Under the pieces are notes generated by a model that was not told the origin of the DNA, made no database searches, and was given only the letters and a program-made list of their open reading frames with translations. This document shows positions 33,716 to 44,593 of a stretch of DNA of 64,000 nt, in pieces. The stretch's first letter is position 1, and the number at the start of each line of letters is the position of its first letter. A program made the position numbers and the translations under genes. This DNA comes from Conus ventricosus. Its lineage: Eukaryota > Mollusca > Gastropoda > Neogastropoda > Conidae. The stretch is taken from the NCBI GenBank assembly GCA_018398815.1, contig CM031601.1, positions 13,462,074 through 13,526,073 of the forward strand, read 5' to 3'.

Positions 33716-33860
33716 TTTTCCTTTATGAGATGATACCCCATTTCCTTCATGAGATGATACCCCAATTCCTTTATGAGATGATACCCCAATTCCTTTATGA
33801 GATGATACCCCAATTTCTTTATGAGATGATACCCCAATTCCTTTATGAGATGATACCCCT
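33716..33860. repeat. 25-bp minisatellite, six copies
   Basis: The unit is TTTATGAGATGATACCCCA plus ATTCC. The repeated FLYEMIPQ reading is a by-product. Confidence 0.9.
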
Positions 33861-34320
33861 AAAATGATCCACATAAGAGGACACTATTATAAAAAGATAA
33901 TTTTTAAAAAAACAAACACTGAAAGTGTACAAGATCTATACCCCAAAACATGAAATTGTGGGAATGTATATTGATGCTGTGTTTGTCAGTCCCCCAGACT
34001 TGACTTTACTGTTGAATGAAGCAGCTTGAAAACGCAATAACTATGGAGAACTGTTGTTTCTGTTTCATGACAATGGTGATGGCGCGTGGGGGTGTGTTTT
34101 CTCCACATTGATCTAGATCTGCATCAGTCCATGTGTGTGTTGTCATGCCTTTGTCAGAATTACATTATCGATGCTTGTTGTCTGATTTATTTTAATTCAT
34201 TTGATTTATGGCTTTGTTTATTTCTAATTCTTTTGATTTGTTACTTAGAACTTCGTCTTGCATTAAGTTTGTTGGTGTGTGGGTTTTTTTTTCCTCTTTC
34301 TGAACTGTTAGTGATTTTTG
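33861..34320. other. unannotated noncoding stretch
   Basis: No gene or element recognised. The start of the 178-codon ORF at 34086-34622 is unique A/T-rich sequence that then runs through the next array, so it is not supported as a gene. Confidence 0.5.
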
Positions 34321-34585
34321 TTCTTCAGCACACAGCTCAGTGTAAAACTTGTTCAGCACATACAGCTCAGTGTAAAACTTGTTCAGCACATACAGCTCAG
34401 TGTAAAACTTGTTCAGCACATACAGCTCAGTGTAAAACTTGTTCAGCTTACACAGCTCAGTGTAAAACTTGTTCAGCACATACAGCTCAGTGTAAAACTT
34501 GTTCAGCACATACAGCTCAGTGTAAAACTTGTTCAGCACACACAGCTCGGTGTAAAACTTGTTCAGGACAGACAGCTCGTGTAAA
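34321..34585. repeat. 30-bp minisatellite, about nine copies
   Basis: The unit contains ACAGCTCAGTGTAAAACTTG and TTCAGCACA. The 30-bp period keeps every frame in phase and produces Cys-rich or Leu-rich ten-residue ORF repeats on both strands. Confidence 0.95.
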
Positions 34586-34639
34586 CCCCCACTATCATTT
34601 AAGTAGCACAGGTTCTGGGTGAATGTTCACACCCACCTT

Positions 34640-34838
34640 TGATGATATACAAAACAGCCTGGCTAACTGTCCCTAAAGAATGGAGGGAGGGAGCCTGGCT
34701 AACTGTCCCTAAAGAAGGGAGGGAGGGAGACCTTCCTTACATGACACTGAAATGACAACACATTGAGAGGGGTAGCGATGAGGCACATGGGATTCAAACT
34801 CACATTGTTAGAATGTTAATTCAGTGCTCTAACCAATA
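34640..34838 (-). mobile_element. tRNA-derived SINE relic
   Basis: The minus strand from about 34838 reads TTGGTTAGAGCACTG (A-box-like) and then GAGTTTGAATCCC (B-box-like) with spacing near that of a tRNA gene. The acceptor-stem start is missing. The 3' part (34650-34730) is a duplicated segment with CTGGCTAACTGTCCCTAAAG. It abuts the truncated end of the LINE at 34840. It cannot form a complete tRNA as written. Confidence 0.5.
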
Positions 34839-34839
34839 C

Positions 34840-35926
34840 AAAACCAAATGTATCATTATTGTTATTGTTAATGTTGTCAGGTTTGTAGAACACACCAACA
34901 TGATACAGTGCTCGCCTTCCTAGCAGTCTAACGCGTATCCAAAGGAGTTCGCAGTCATCAACATCCAACTCCGGGGCTTTGAAGCTGTCAATATTACTGC
35001 GAACAGCAATCAGAACACCACCTTCCCAACCACCTCTGTCTCTCCTGTAGACTTTATACAAGTCAGGGAAAATTTCTGCTGTTGTTGGATCCATCCAAGT
35101 TTCTGAACCTATTACTATTGTCTAGCTTCAGACTCTCCAACAGGTATGGAATTTCTGCTGTTGCCACTGTTGGATCCAACCAAGTTTCTGTACCTATCAC
35201 TATGTCTGGTTTCAGACTTTCCAACAGGTATGGAATTTCCGCTCTTTTGGAACTGGCTGACTGAAAGTTAATGTGCAAAACACGCAAAGGTCTTTCCTTC
35301 CACTTATCTAGCTGGCTACATCTTGATGGAGTCGACGTATGTTGAGCTTTAAACTGAAGTTCAGTTGGTGTAGTACAGGAGTTTAAAGAAGAGTCCTGAA
35401 TTGACTGCTCGGACCAATCCACACCGTGTAGGTCGAAAACTGTTCTGCTGTTGGGACCGACGCATATTGCACAGTACCATGGTATGTTGGAGTCTGCAAG
35501 TTGTTCATAATAGTGTGTGTCTATACTCTGACATTGTCCATGGAACCATTGGCCACACTGCTCACACTCTCAACACCTGTCATTCCAAGTAACGGGGAGA
35601 TCACAGGTACCACAGACCCATGAAGACTGGGACTGGGAAGGACTGACCTGAGTGTGTGTTGGGCTGGCAGGATGATCAGTCGATGGGCCAGGATTCAGCT
35701 CAGGGGAGTATGAGTTCCTGATGAGAAGGGTGGTGAGGTAGAGAAGAACAAGTCTCTGGTTTGACGCTGGGTGGAGTGTTGGTCGTCTCTCGAACGTAGG
35801 TCTATAACACGGCGAGTGTATAAACACAGAGTCCACTGCCGAGTGAGCGAAACACTGTCTTGTCGCCAAATCACACAGAGCTGAGGTCTGAAGGTGAAGA
35901 AAGCAATGAGGCTTCATAGTTAACAA
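34840..35926 (-). mobile_element. LINE 5' part: 2A-like motif, PHD-type finger, AP endonuclease
   Basis: The minus strand from ATG at 35926 encodes an N-terminal region ending in a hydrophobic stretch and SPELNPGP (about 35684-35707). That resembles 2A-like peptides known from LINE N-termini, but the position usually held by D is not D. WVCGTCDLP, a TGA stop at 35570-35572 and, in the same frame, CEQCGQWFHGQC and WYCAICVG follow, a PHD-finger-like C4HC3 pattern. From about 35290 comes the endonuclease start (LRVLHINFQSASSKRAEI) with GTETWLDP. A near-exact duplication of about 80 bp (35100-35240) repeats EIPYLLESLK and is followed by a frame change. The protein then continues to LLWIRVRLLG and VGVFYKP (34850-35094). 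The element is cut off by 34840, and no RT is present. Confidence 0.85.
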
Positions 35927-36595
35927 TCTTGAAACCGTAAGTGGTGATTACAGTCAGATACAAAGTCAAGTTCGTTGAACGCATGCTTCACATCTCACCG
36001 GAAGTACACTCCGAAGTAAACAAGAAAAAACCTCAGTGAACTCAGTGTCAGTCATCACATTTGGAATTTGGACAAGCTTTCACTTATTTGAAATCTATTT
36101 TAGTCATTTTCAGAAGGATGAATGCCTAAAGTATCTTTCTGCACAAAAATAATCCCTGACTGACGAGGGAATTATCTGAAAACACAATATTTGAACAACA
36201 GTGATCAGAGCAGATTTGGAAGCACGTCCATTCGGTGCATGCGCACACCCTTGTTGCCATAGATTCTTAAACATGTGGAAGTGCATGATGCACACAGGAA
36301 CCTCAGTTTGTCATCTCATTCCAAAGATTAGTGCCCAGACCACCACTTTGGTTCCAATGGACAGGGGGGGAAACCTGCTCCATGCAAGATGTGGGATTCT
36401 CTCCCTTTACTGAACAAATCCATTCTCATTTTGGTCCATATTGCTGATGAATTGTCAAAGGAAGTTTTGCGTAAAAATTGTTTAATGCATTGCCACATGA
36501 GCAGGGAATGGTAACAGGAGGATCAGGGGTTTTATCTCCCTGCCAGATGCTGTCTTCATTCTAGTTGCTATAAATGTGCTCTTGGTTTTTCCAGT
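35927..36595. other. noncoding stretch, probably partly LINE 5' UTR
   Basis: No ORF or element boundary recognised. The first part directly precedes the LINE start codon and may be its 5' UTR. Confidence 0.4.
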
Positions 36596-36599
36596 TTTT

Positions 36600-37515
36600 G
36601 TACTCCCAGTTCTTATAGAACAGGGAGTACTTCAGAATGGGAACGAAGAAATGCTCTCTGTGTGTCCGTGTGTCTGTGTGTGTGTGTGTCCGTGGTCAAA
36701 CTGTGTTCCACTTGCTCCAGACAAAACTACTGGGCCGATCTTTCTGAAAATTTGTAGGTATGTTCATTATGGGCCATGGATGATGCCCGATGTTTTAGTT
36801 TACCGCTATAGCCGTTACTAACGGCTGTAACGGCCTGTAATGGTTTTTCTTCTTTATGGAATATCTCAGAAAGTACTTGGCCAATTTATAAGCGGTTTGG
36901 ATGATCTTGTGACAAATCGGAGCCTTTGTCCATATGTAAGTGATGTAATGCTGAAAATGGATTAAAGAACCATTAAAAACCGTTATTTCTTATATATAGG
37001 TGGATTTTAATTAAATTTGGTATATAGAAAGGTTATCACACACAAATGGCTTTTCTATATAGTGTTTCAAAATTTGACTGTTAAAAACCATTATTCTTGA
37101 CATATTGTCCGATTTGGATGAAATTTGATATGTACACAGGCTTTAGCCCAGTGAGGACTAAAATACTGGTTTCAGAAGTGTATATCGGTTATATAACCAT
37201 TAAACCGTTATTTTGCCGTTATTTTTTATATGTTGGTGGGTTTTAATGAAATTTTGTAAATAGAAAGGTTATCACACACAAATGGCACTTCCATGTAGTG
37301 TTTCAAAATCTGACCGTTAAAAACCGTTATTCTTGACATATGTCCGATTTGGGTGAAATTTGGTATGTACACAGGCTTTAGCCCAGTGAGGACTAAAATA
37401 CCAGTTTCAAAAGTGTACATTGGTTAAATAATCGTTAAAACCGTTATTTTGCCTTTATTTCTTATCTCACAAAGCACTTGGCCGATTTATAAGCGGTTTG
37501 GAAAACTGGGAGTAC
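36600..37515. mobile_element. noncoding repeat with terminal hairpin (Helentron/DINE-like candidate)
   Basis: At the left edge is a 31-nt hairpin (36600-36630) with arms GTACTCCC-GTTCT and AGAAC-GGGAGTAC. GGGAGTAC recurs at the right edge (37508-37515). Between them lie a TG microsatellite (36659-36692) and a block with GGCCGATCTTTCTGAAAATT. Two diverged direct repeats with a 236-bp period follow (about 36985-37220 and 37221-37446). GGCCGATTTATAAGCGGTTTGG-like sequence occurs near both ends. A non-autonomous rolling-circle element is one reading, but no CTRR terminus or insertion site could be verified. Confidence 0.4.
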
Positions 37516-37639
37516 ATTTATATGCTTGGCATCTTGTTTGTCACATACATTTGATAGTTTTTGGTTCTAGTTGCCCAAGTTGCAGGCACAGTCTGCTTGA
37601 CTGTATAGATCTGGGAATGGGTTTCCATGTTGGAAGGAA

Positions 37640-37694
37640 GATAAGATAATGTTGCTTATAGCCCAGCCGACCGCAAAGGGCCACATCAGGGCTG
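37640..37694 (-). mobile_element. 55-bp micro-retroposon (LINE 3' tail) with 13-bp TSD
   Basis: The minus strand reads CAGCCCTGATGTGG to CAACATTATCTTATC, the same unit as 26974-27029. It is flanked by perfect direct repeats ATGTTGGAAGGAA at 37627-37639 and 37695-37707. The 5' boundary matches that of the other copy to within one base. Confidence 0.9.
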
Positions 37695-37707
37695 ATGTTG
37701 GAAGGAA

Positions 37708-39363
37708 AGAGCAAAGGAAAACATGTAATAGGTTCATGTTTTCCACACTTTTTCAGGTAAATTATTCATTGTTTTGTTTTACACATTAGTCTTAACGTTA
37801 GGAGCAAAGTATTGTTTTGGGATTGTTTACAAGTCTGTCCACAATATAACTTGAACACCATTTGGCCAAACTTTGGGGTAGTTTTGTTTGTGCTCCCTTG
37901 GGTATTCCAGGGGCTTTTTCCCTGAAGAAATTGCATCCTTATATTCGGTGTTAGTAATTTCCTCTTTTCTGTCACACCCTCTGTCTTTTTCTTTCTTTTT
38001 CCCCCTTTTTTTGTGTCTTTCTTCACTTGTGTTTTTCTGCCTTAGTTGACTGTCCTTATGTCTTTGTTCTGGAAACTTTTTTTTTTCCAGACTCACGTCT
38101 GACCATAGTTTATAACATGCCAACTTTTTATTGTTGTTGAAATGAGGCAAGTAGGTGACAAAAATTGTACTCACTATCAAGAGTGGGCTCTTACTGTCCA
38201 TTCTGTTCTGTTTGTTGGCTTATGTGGCTTTTCCATGCATTTTCTGTAGCATGTATTTCTTGTTTTCTTTTTTAGGATTTGTTGTTGTTGTTGAAGATCT
38301 GAGAATGAGAAATCAAGAATGCCTGACGCTCACAGCCTGAAATAGGTTCAGATCATGTGCTACAAGGATGTCAGTAAGCTAAAGACCATTTCATGGTTTG
38401 TTTTTGTTGTTTCTTGTTCAAGATGGGGTTTTTTTTTTGTTTGTTTGTTTGTTTTGTTTTGTTTGTCCTGTAAGAGTTTGACAGCAATGAAAAGGCCTTT
38501 TGTTGTCAGCTGAGCTACAGAAATTGATTCTATTAACTGATGTTTTCAGGACAGGAGTTTTTTAAATCACTGTATGTGACCTGTGAAAGAGCCCTGTGTT
38601 GTGATGGGGATGAGGGTGGTGGTGGGGAATGGGGGAGGGATGTGCAGCAATGACACTGGGTCAGAAACTACATGGTTATTTGTAGGGTCACAATCGACTA
38701 CATCAGTACATGGTTATTTGTTGGGTCACTATCGACAGAATAGTACTTTATGAGGGCTGTAGGAGCCAGCTGGATGAAATCATAAAGAAACTGTCATTTA
38801 ACGAGAGGAATGGAACCAGTCCACAGACATGGTGTAGATCCTCACAGTTCATTGAGCATTGTGTACAAGGTGTTTCATTATAAGTTATTTTGTGCTAAAA
38901 AGAAACAGATAATTAACAGTCCTGCAGTGCAGGTGTGGGTGGGTAGGTCAAATTGTAACTGGGCAAAAAGGGAGGTTGCCCTACAACTCTGGTGACAGTG
39001 TCAGACACTCATCATACAGGATTTGTATACTGTCCTGGATGCTCTTTTATGCTCTTGTTGTTTTACCTAGTGCCAGTGGTTCTTTCTTAACTGGGGAATG
39101 TGTGTGTGTGTGTGGTGTGTGTGTGTGTGTGATATTACTCATTAGTGTCAGCACAATCTAAAATTACTCTGACAAACTGGTTTCAATCAGTCAGTGTGTG
39201 GGTGGATAGGTGGGGTAGTACAACATATAATTAACCTAACAGTACAACATATAATTAACCTAACAGTGATTAATCTTACGTCAGTGTGTGTTTGGCAGTA
39301 TGTCAGTATAAAGTATGGTCGATCTAACCGTTAAAGCTGATTTCAAATTAGTGTGTGTGGAAA
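37708..39363. other. unannotated noncoding stretch
   Basis: Small local duplications lie at 38662-38735 (CATGGTTATTTGT) and 39220-39262 (ACAACATATAATTAACCTAA twice). TG repeats lie at 39100-39130. No gene or element recognised. Confidence 0.55.

Positions 39364-39425
<62 letters not shown>
39364..39425. repeat. 62-base poly-G run
   Basis: An uninterrupted run of 62 G on the plus strand, followed by GA-rich sequence. A true tract would be a strong G-quadruplex candidate. Its length in the assembly is doubtful. Confidence 0.9.
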
Positions 39426-39426
<1 letters not shown>

Positions 39427-39889
39427 GAGGGGGAAGTATCATTATTTAAGCTTAAGTCTGACAAGAAACTGATTCCAGTCAGTGGGTGTATGTGTGGATG
39501 TTGACAAGATCTAAAACTTATTTGTGCTCTGTTTTACCAACTTCATGCTGGAATTTGATGTTTGAATCAATCTTATGATGTGAGGCAGTCCTAGTTAGAG
39601 GCGGTGACAGTGTGGGCATGCACATGCGTGCAGAATATGTCCTGTAGTATTGTTTGGCTTATTTATTTATTGAGGATCATGATGACATTTGTCAACTTTC
39701 ACATTTCTTTTTTCAGATTCTATAATATATGTGTGTCTTGCCATGTATTTTTTAAAATCTTGTTTTGCTTGAAATGTCAATATGTACATGCACATTTCTT
39801 TTTTCCTGGTTTGCTTTGATTGAAGTTGTGCTCAAGGCTATTTGCTTGGTGTTAATGAACATCACGTGATATACATCAGTTTAATGTGT

Positions 39890-39926
<37 letters not shown>

Positions 39927-41945
39927 GGTGTCGGTGTCTGTGTGTGGTTGTGTGTGTGTGTGTATGCACGCATGTTCTGTGTTTGTTTAAGAGTGCATAT
40001 GCACATGTGTGACTATTTTCCGTTATGACTTGCTGTTTTGTTGACAAGGTTCATTTCAGTAACTTTTTTTTTTTTCTCCTTTCATGTAAACACTGGACAC
40101 TGTGCAAGACACGTTTATGAGTTTTGTGGTAGACAAAGTCTGTGGAATTTAAGCGTTGAGTTGATTTGTTGTCTTTTTTTTTATCAATATTATTACTAAC
40201 ACGTGTACACATTTGTGTTGGTTTGCATATTCAGATGTAGAAAAAAAATAAATCATTTGGTATGCTCATTGGTTTGGTGTGGAAAATTGTTTGTAAACCA
40301 AGAGGGGTGGGTGTGAGAGGGAAGGGGGGTGCTTCAGCGTGTGTGCATGTGTTTATTTTTGCAGAAATTTCACCACAGGAGAACATGGGAATGTCCAAGT
40401 CAAAAAAGACATAATTGTAGCATTACAAATTGTTTACCTTTGAATTATTGATCTCGAATACGTTGAGCAGCTGCTGCACATCTGATGATTAATTCAAATC
40501 ACTTTCTTAAATTTTTTAGGCTTGTTAACATACAAAAGAGAAGGGATAATCTTTTATATAATGCGTTTTATTTATTCCTTTTATTCAAAAAGATTGGAGC
40601 ACCCAAAAAAAAGAAGGAAAGCGAATTGTGTAAAAAAATTTTTAAAAGAATTGTTAGTGATTCCACAAGACAATATGGACAAACAGGCTACAAAAACAAA
40701 ACTTTTTGTATGTTACATGCCTAATTGTCTGAATTACATGGAACACATGTTAAATGTAACTGAGATGGTGTCTCTATCTTATTCTCTCTTACTTTTATAC
40801 CCATGTGCACAGCACATTTATATGCGTGTTCACACACCCACAACCATGTGAATGAAAACACGCCTGGATGTATATGTACACACACTCGTCAAACATTTAG
40901 GAAATGCACATTACTTATCCATATAAATAAGACAACAGACAATAAATTTGATTGTGACAAAAAAGAAGCTTGATATAATAAAGATGAAGTCTTAAACTAC
41001 AGTATATTACTAGATTTACTATGTTTACTATATCGTCTAAAATTTGAAAGGAAGGAAAAAATACTGATCTACTTCAAAAAAATAAACAAGCTTTATAAAT
41101 AAATTTCAGATGGAATCAATTGGGGAATATTTTCTGCTGAAATTATATACCTATATTCTGGCTTGCAAGTTATGCATATATCTATGACAGTCATTATTTT
41201 TATGATTGTTATTCCACCCACTGCTATCTTGACTGTGTGCGTGTGTGTTTGTGTGAGTGTTTTAGGCATGTCAATTGCCCTCTTTTCAGCTAATTTCCTC
41301 ATTTTTTCCAGTGTACTTCCTCATTTTTGCTGCAGGAAATTTCGGAATGCCATCGTCACTCCATTATGGTTTTTTTTTCACCATCAATTGGCATAATACA
41401 AAATCTGAATCAAAACTTGTTGAAAATATGTATGAAAGCAGCTAATTTCCTCTTTTTTTTTACTTTATTTCCTCACTTTTGCTGCTGGAAATTCCGGAAA
41501 GCCACCCCCACTCCATTATATTTTACCACCAATAATTAGCATAATACAAAATCTGAATGAACAGTTATGGAAAATACAGGGCCTATTCAAAAGCAGCAAC
41601 ACTGCTGTTCTACAATGTGAAACAGGTGCTCAAGAACACTGCCTATTTTGTTTAGTTTTTTTTTTTTTTTTCCAAAATTCCATTGCACCTTCTACTCATC
41701 TCAACTGCTATTGTATTTTTTTTATCATCAGAAAGTTAGCATGCCTGGTGTGTGTGTGTGTGTGTGTGTGCGACTTTTTTTTGGTTTTCTACCACAATTG
41801 CAGTATTCAAATTTCAACACAACAAGCCTACTGTGAGTCTCGGGCTTCTCCAAAGACAGAGTGCCAGTTGTTTAGGTGGTAAGACAATTATTAGCTGCGG
41901 CAAAAGGATAATATTTTCGCCTGCGTGTACTTAATTTTGTTGTTG
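39426..41945. other. noncoding stretch with microsatellite and diverged duplication
   Basis: TG repeats (39886-39962) lie in otherwise A/T-rich sequence. Two diverged copies of a roughly 130-bp segment occur at about 41289-41410 and 41438-41557, sharing AGCTAATTTCCTC and CATAATACAAAATCTGAAT. No gene recognised. Confidence 0.55.
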
Positions 41946-41949
41946 CTAT

Positions 41950-42429
41950 TTCTGTCTGTCAGGAAACTTGCTCAATTCTAATCTAACAATTTCAACCAAG
42001 CACACCAGAGGGAGTGCAAGCATGCATTTAAAAGGGCAGAAATAAACTACATCAACAGTACCATTCAAACAGGCCTCGAGGAGAATAACCCCAAACCGTT
42101 TTGGAGCTTCGTGAAATCCCGTAAACATGATTTATTGGTATTGCACTGCTTAAAAGATGGGCCGCCTACTAAATAACATTAAGGACAAAGCCGAGATACT
42201 CGTAGACCAGTTTAAGTCAAATTGGAAATGAAATGAGGCAGGGAACAGTAAACAGTAAACAAGTGGGATAACTTTTGCTCTCATAAGAAAACCTAACACA
42301 GAGTAGGCAATACAAATATATCTGCCTTCAAAAGGGATTGCAATGGTTCCCTTATGCAGCTAGTGAAGAGTTTTCATATCTGTAATATATTTTCTTAATT
42401 TCATGTTCCCAGTTTCTCCATCTTCAAAC

Positions 42430-42470
<41 letters not shown>

Positions 42471-44230
42471 ATCCAAGTCCAAATCTTTGCTAAGTCATTA
42501 CTATGAAGACAGTTCAGTTGTTGGCCTGCGCTTGTTTTATCCACCACTATTAGATTGTTCGTCTATGTATGTATTTGTCTGGACTTTATTCAAGTTTAAA
42601 AGGCTGTGCCAGTCTTGAATAAAGTTACTCTGTGTTAGGTTTTCTTATGGGAGCAAAAGTTACCCCACTTGTTTACTGTTTTCAGTTTAAGTCAGTTTTC
42701 ACCCAGAAGGAAGGAGTCAACCCCAACATGGCTAATACTGGGAAGCGTGCGCACTTAGATATTACTAGTGAGGGAGTGGAGAAACTGTTGCGCGGCATAA
42801 ATCCTGCCAAAGCCCAAGGCCCAGACAGGATTCCTAATCTTGTGTTGAAAACTTGTGCCCCACAATTGCCTGAATTGGCCCATGGTCTCGCAACCATCTT
42901 TCAATACTCCACTGATGCAGGCAAACTCCCGACAGATTGGCGAAATGTGAATGTCGGCCCAGTCTTTAAGAAAGGAATGTGCACCTGGCTGAAAACTATC
43001 GCCCTGTATCATTGACATGTTACATTCAAAATTCTGGAACATATCTGTAAACATATGCTGGACCACCTTGAGCGAAATGATATACTCACGTCGCTTAACC
43101 ATGGATTTCATAGCAGTTATTCCTGTGAAACTCAACTAGTCACTACACTACATGGCCTGCTGACGAAGTTTGATGTAGGAGCCCAAGTAGACGTGGCCAT
43201 ACTCGATTTTAGCAAAGCATTTGACACAGTCCCTCACAAAAAATTACTGCATAAGTTAAGTCAGTATGGTATCGATGGTAACATCAATGTGTGTCTATGT
43301 GACTTTCTTACCAACAGGCAGATGCGTGTAGTCGTGGGTGGTGTCGAATCTGAAGCAGCAACAGTAGGGTGTGCCTCGGGGTACCGTCCTGGGCCCGATC
43401 CTATTTTTATGTTACATAAATGATTTGCCCGATTCCGTAAAGTCAACAATGCGTCTATTCGCAGATGATTGTTTGCTTTATAGAGCCATAAAGACCAGAG
43501 CTGATCATATAGCCCTACAACAGGACCTCAGCAACCTAGAAGTGTGGGAATTGACCTGGGGGATGTGTTTCAACGCAAAGAAGTGCTACATATTATCCAT
43601 AAATCAGAAATCAAACAACTTTTACCAACTCAACAGCCATATATTACAACAAGTTCCCGAAACCCTGTACCTAGGTGTTACTATTTCTCAGGATCTTAAA
43701 TGGAGCACCCATATCACTAATATTACTAAGAAGGCCAGCACCACACTCGCTTCCTTTGTCGCAATTTAAAACACTGCCTGGAGTCATGCCATAAACAGCT
43801 AACTTAGCATTAGTGCGCTCCACCCTGGAATATAGCTCTATTGTATGGGACCCCCATGCATCTACTGAAGGACATAAAGAAGATTTAGAAAGTACAACGT
43901 CAAGCCGCTCGATTCATAACAGGAAATTACACCGTGATGGATCCAGGATGCATCACACGAATGCTGGAAAACCTGAACTTACCATCTCTTCAGGACCGAA
44001 GAAAGGCCAATTGTCTAGTGTTTTTCTACAAGGTGGTCGATGGGCTGGTGCCAGCACTGCTATCTTATGACTTCTTATCCCCACTTCGTTTTAGGCGCAG
44101 AGTCGCCGTCAAAAAGTTTACTGACTTTTACGGTGCAAATAATTTAGAATCTTTAACTACCAAATGTTTTTAAGTTAGTTAGTATAGTATAGTATTGTAT
44201 AGTATAGTATAGTATAGTTAGTTAGTATTA
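41950..44230 (+). mobile_element. CR1/Jockey-like LINE ORF2, interrupted
   Basis: The pre-RT region (about 41985-42219) reads FKRAEINYINSTIQTGLEEN and PKPFWSFVKSRKH. It is interrupted by a 463-bp insertion (42220-42682) and resumes as QFKSVFTQKEG, KAQGPDRIPNLVLK, LPTDWRNVNVGPVFKKG (42695-43015). RT core motifs follow: VDVAILDFSKAFDTVPHKKL (43185-43250), GTVLGPILFLCYINDLPD (43380-43436, other frame) and FADDCLLY (43458-43481), so the catalytic FADD is retained. C-terminal pieces, such as YLGVTISQDLKWSTHI and NIKKA-like sequence, run to 44173 in broken frames. Irregular TATAG repeats at 44180-44218 may be the 3' tail. At least four frame breaks make it non-coding as assembled. Confidence 0.9.
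42220..42682. mobile_element. 463-bp insertion with inverted arms and 12-bp TSD
   Basis: CAGTTTAAGTCA occurs at 42208-42219 and 42683-42694, duplicating the LINE codons at the break. Inverted arms of about 55 bp lie at 42251-42305 and 42626-42680. They contain AAACAAGTGGGATAACTTTT and its complement, with two mismatches seen. The right arm reaches the right edge, but the left arm starts about 31 bp inside. The interior holds a 40-base C-run (42431-42470) and a CTTTATTCAAG/CTTGAATAAAG hairpin near 42583-42624. No ORF with a recognisable domain. Confidence 0.75.
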
Positions 44231-44329
44231 AGAGCGATTGAGGCTCTACTTTTAAAGAGCCTATTCGTCTATCTAATTCTAACTTTGATTTCTAGCATTG
44301 CGTGCAAGCTCAGTTTTCCAGAAGTTATT

Positions 44330-44575
44330 CTTGGCAAATTAGGGTTATACAATGATGGTAGATTTTTCCAATGTTCATCCAGTCTTCACTTGAAAAATCC
44401 CTGATGGCGCAGAAACCACTGACTCTGGGAGATTGTTCAAGTATTGTTGATCCTATTCGAGAAAAAATTTGCTCTAACTGCTAATTTACTTCTGCTTTTC
44501 TTCAGCTTCATTGAATTTCCTCTTAACTGGCTTTTATTGTCCTTTTCAAACATAAGTTCATGGGTGTTGTACATT
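44330..44575 (-). pseudogene. CR1-like LINE C-terminal relic
   Basis: The minus strand from about 44545 reads QLRGNSMKLKKSRSKLAVRA then FFSNRINNT. After a frame break comes NNLPESVVSAPSGIFQ and a stop. This is the conserved C-terminus of CR1-type LINEs (RG-S-KL-K-R, NFFS-R-N-WN-LP). It is short, with at least one frameshift and two stops, and opposite in orientation to the LINE at 41950-44230. Confidence 0.75.
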
Positions 44576-44593
44576 CATTGAGGTACTTATAAG

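Noticed and set aside
34086..34622. 178-codon Cys-rich repeat protein
   Set aside because: The repeated AHTAQCKTCS reading arises from the 30-bp minisatellite, and the unique N-terminal part has no family resemblance.
35684..35707. A functional 2A translational-recoding site
   Set aside because: NPGP is present, but the conserved Asp upstream is replaced. The element is also broken, so only 2A-like ancestry is claimed.
42403..42618. Proline-rich ORF
   Set aside because: It is produced by the 40-base C-run inside the 463-bp insertion.
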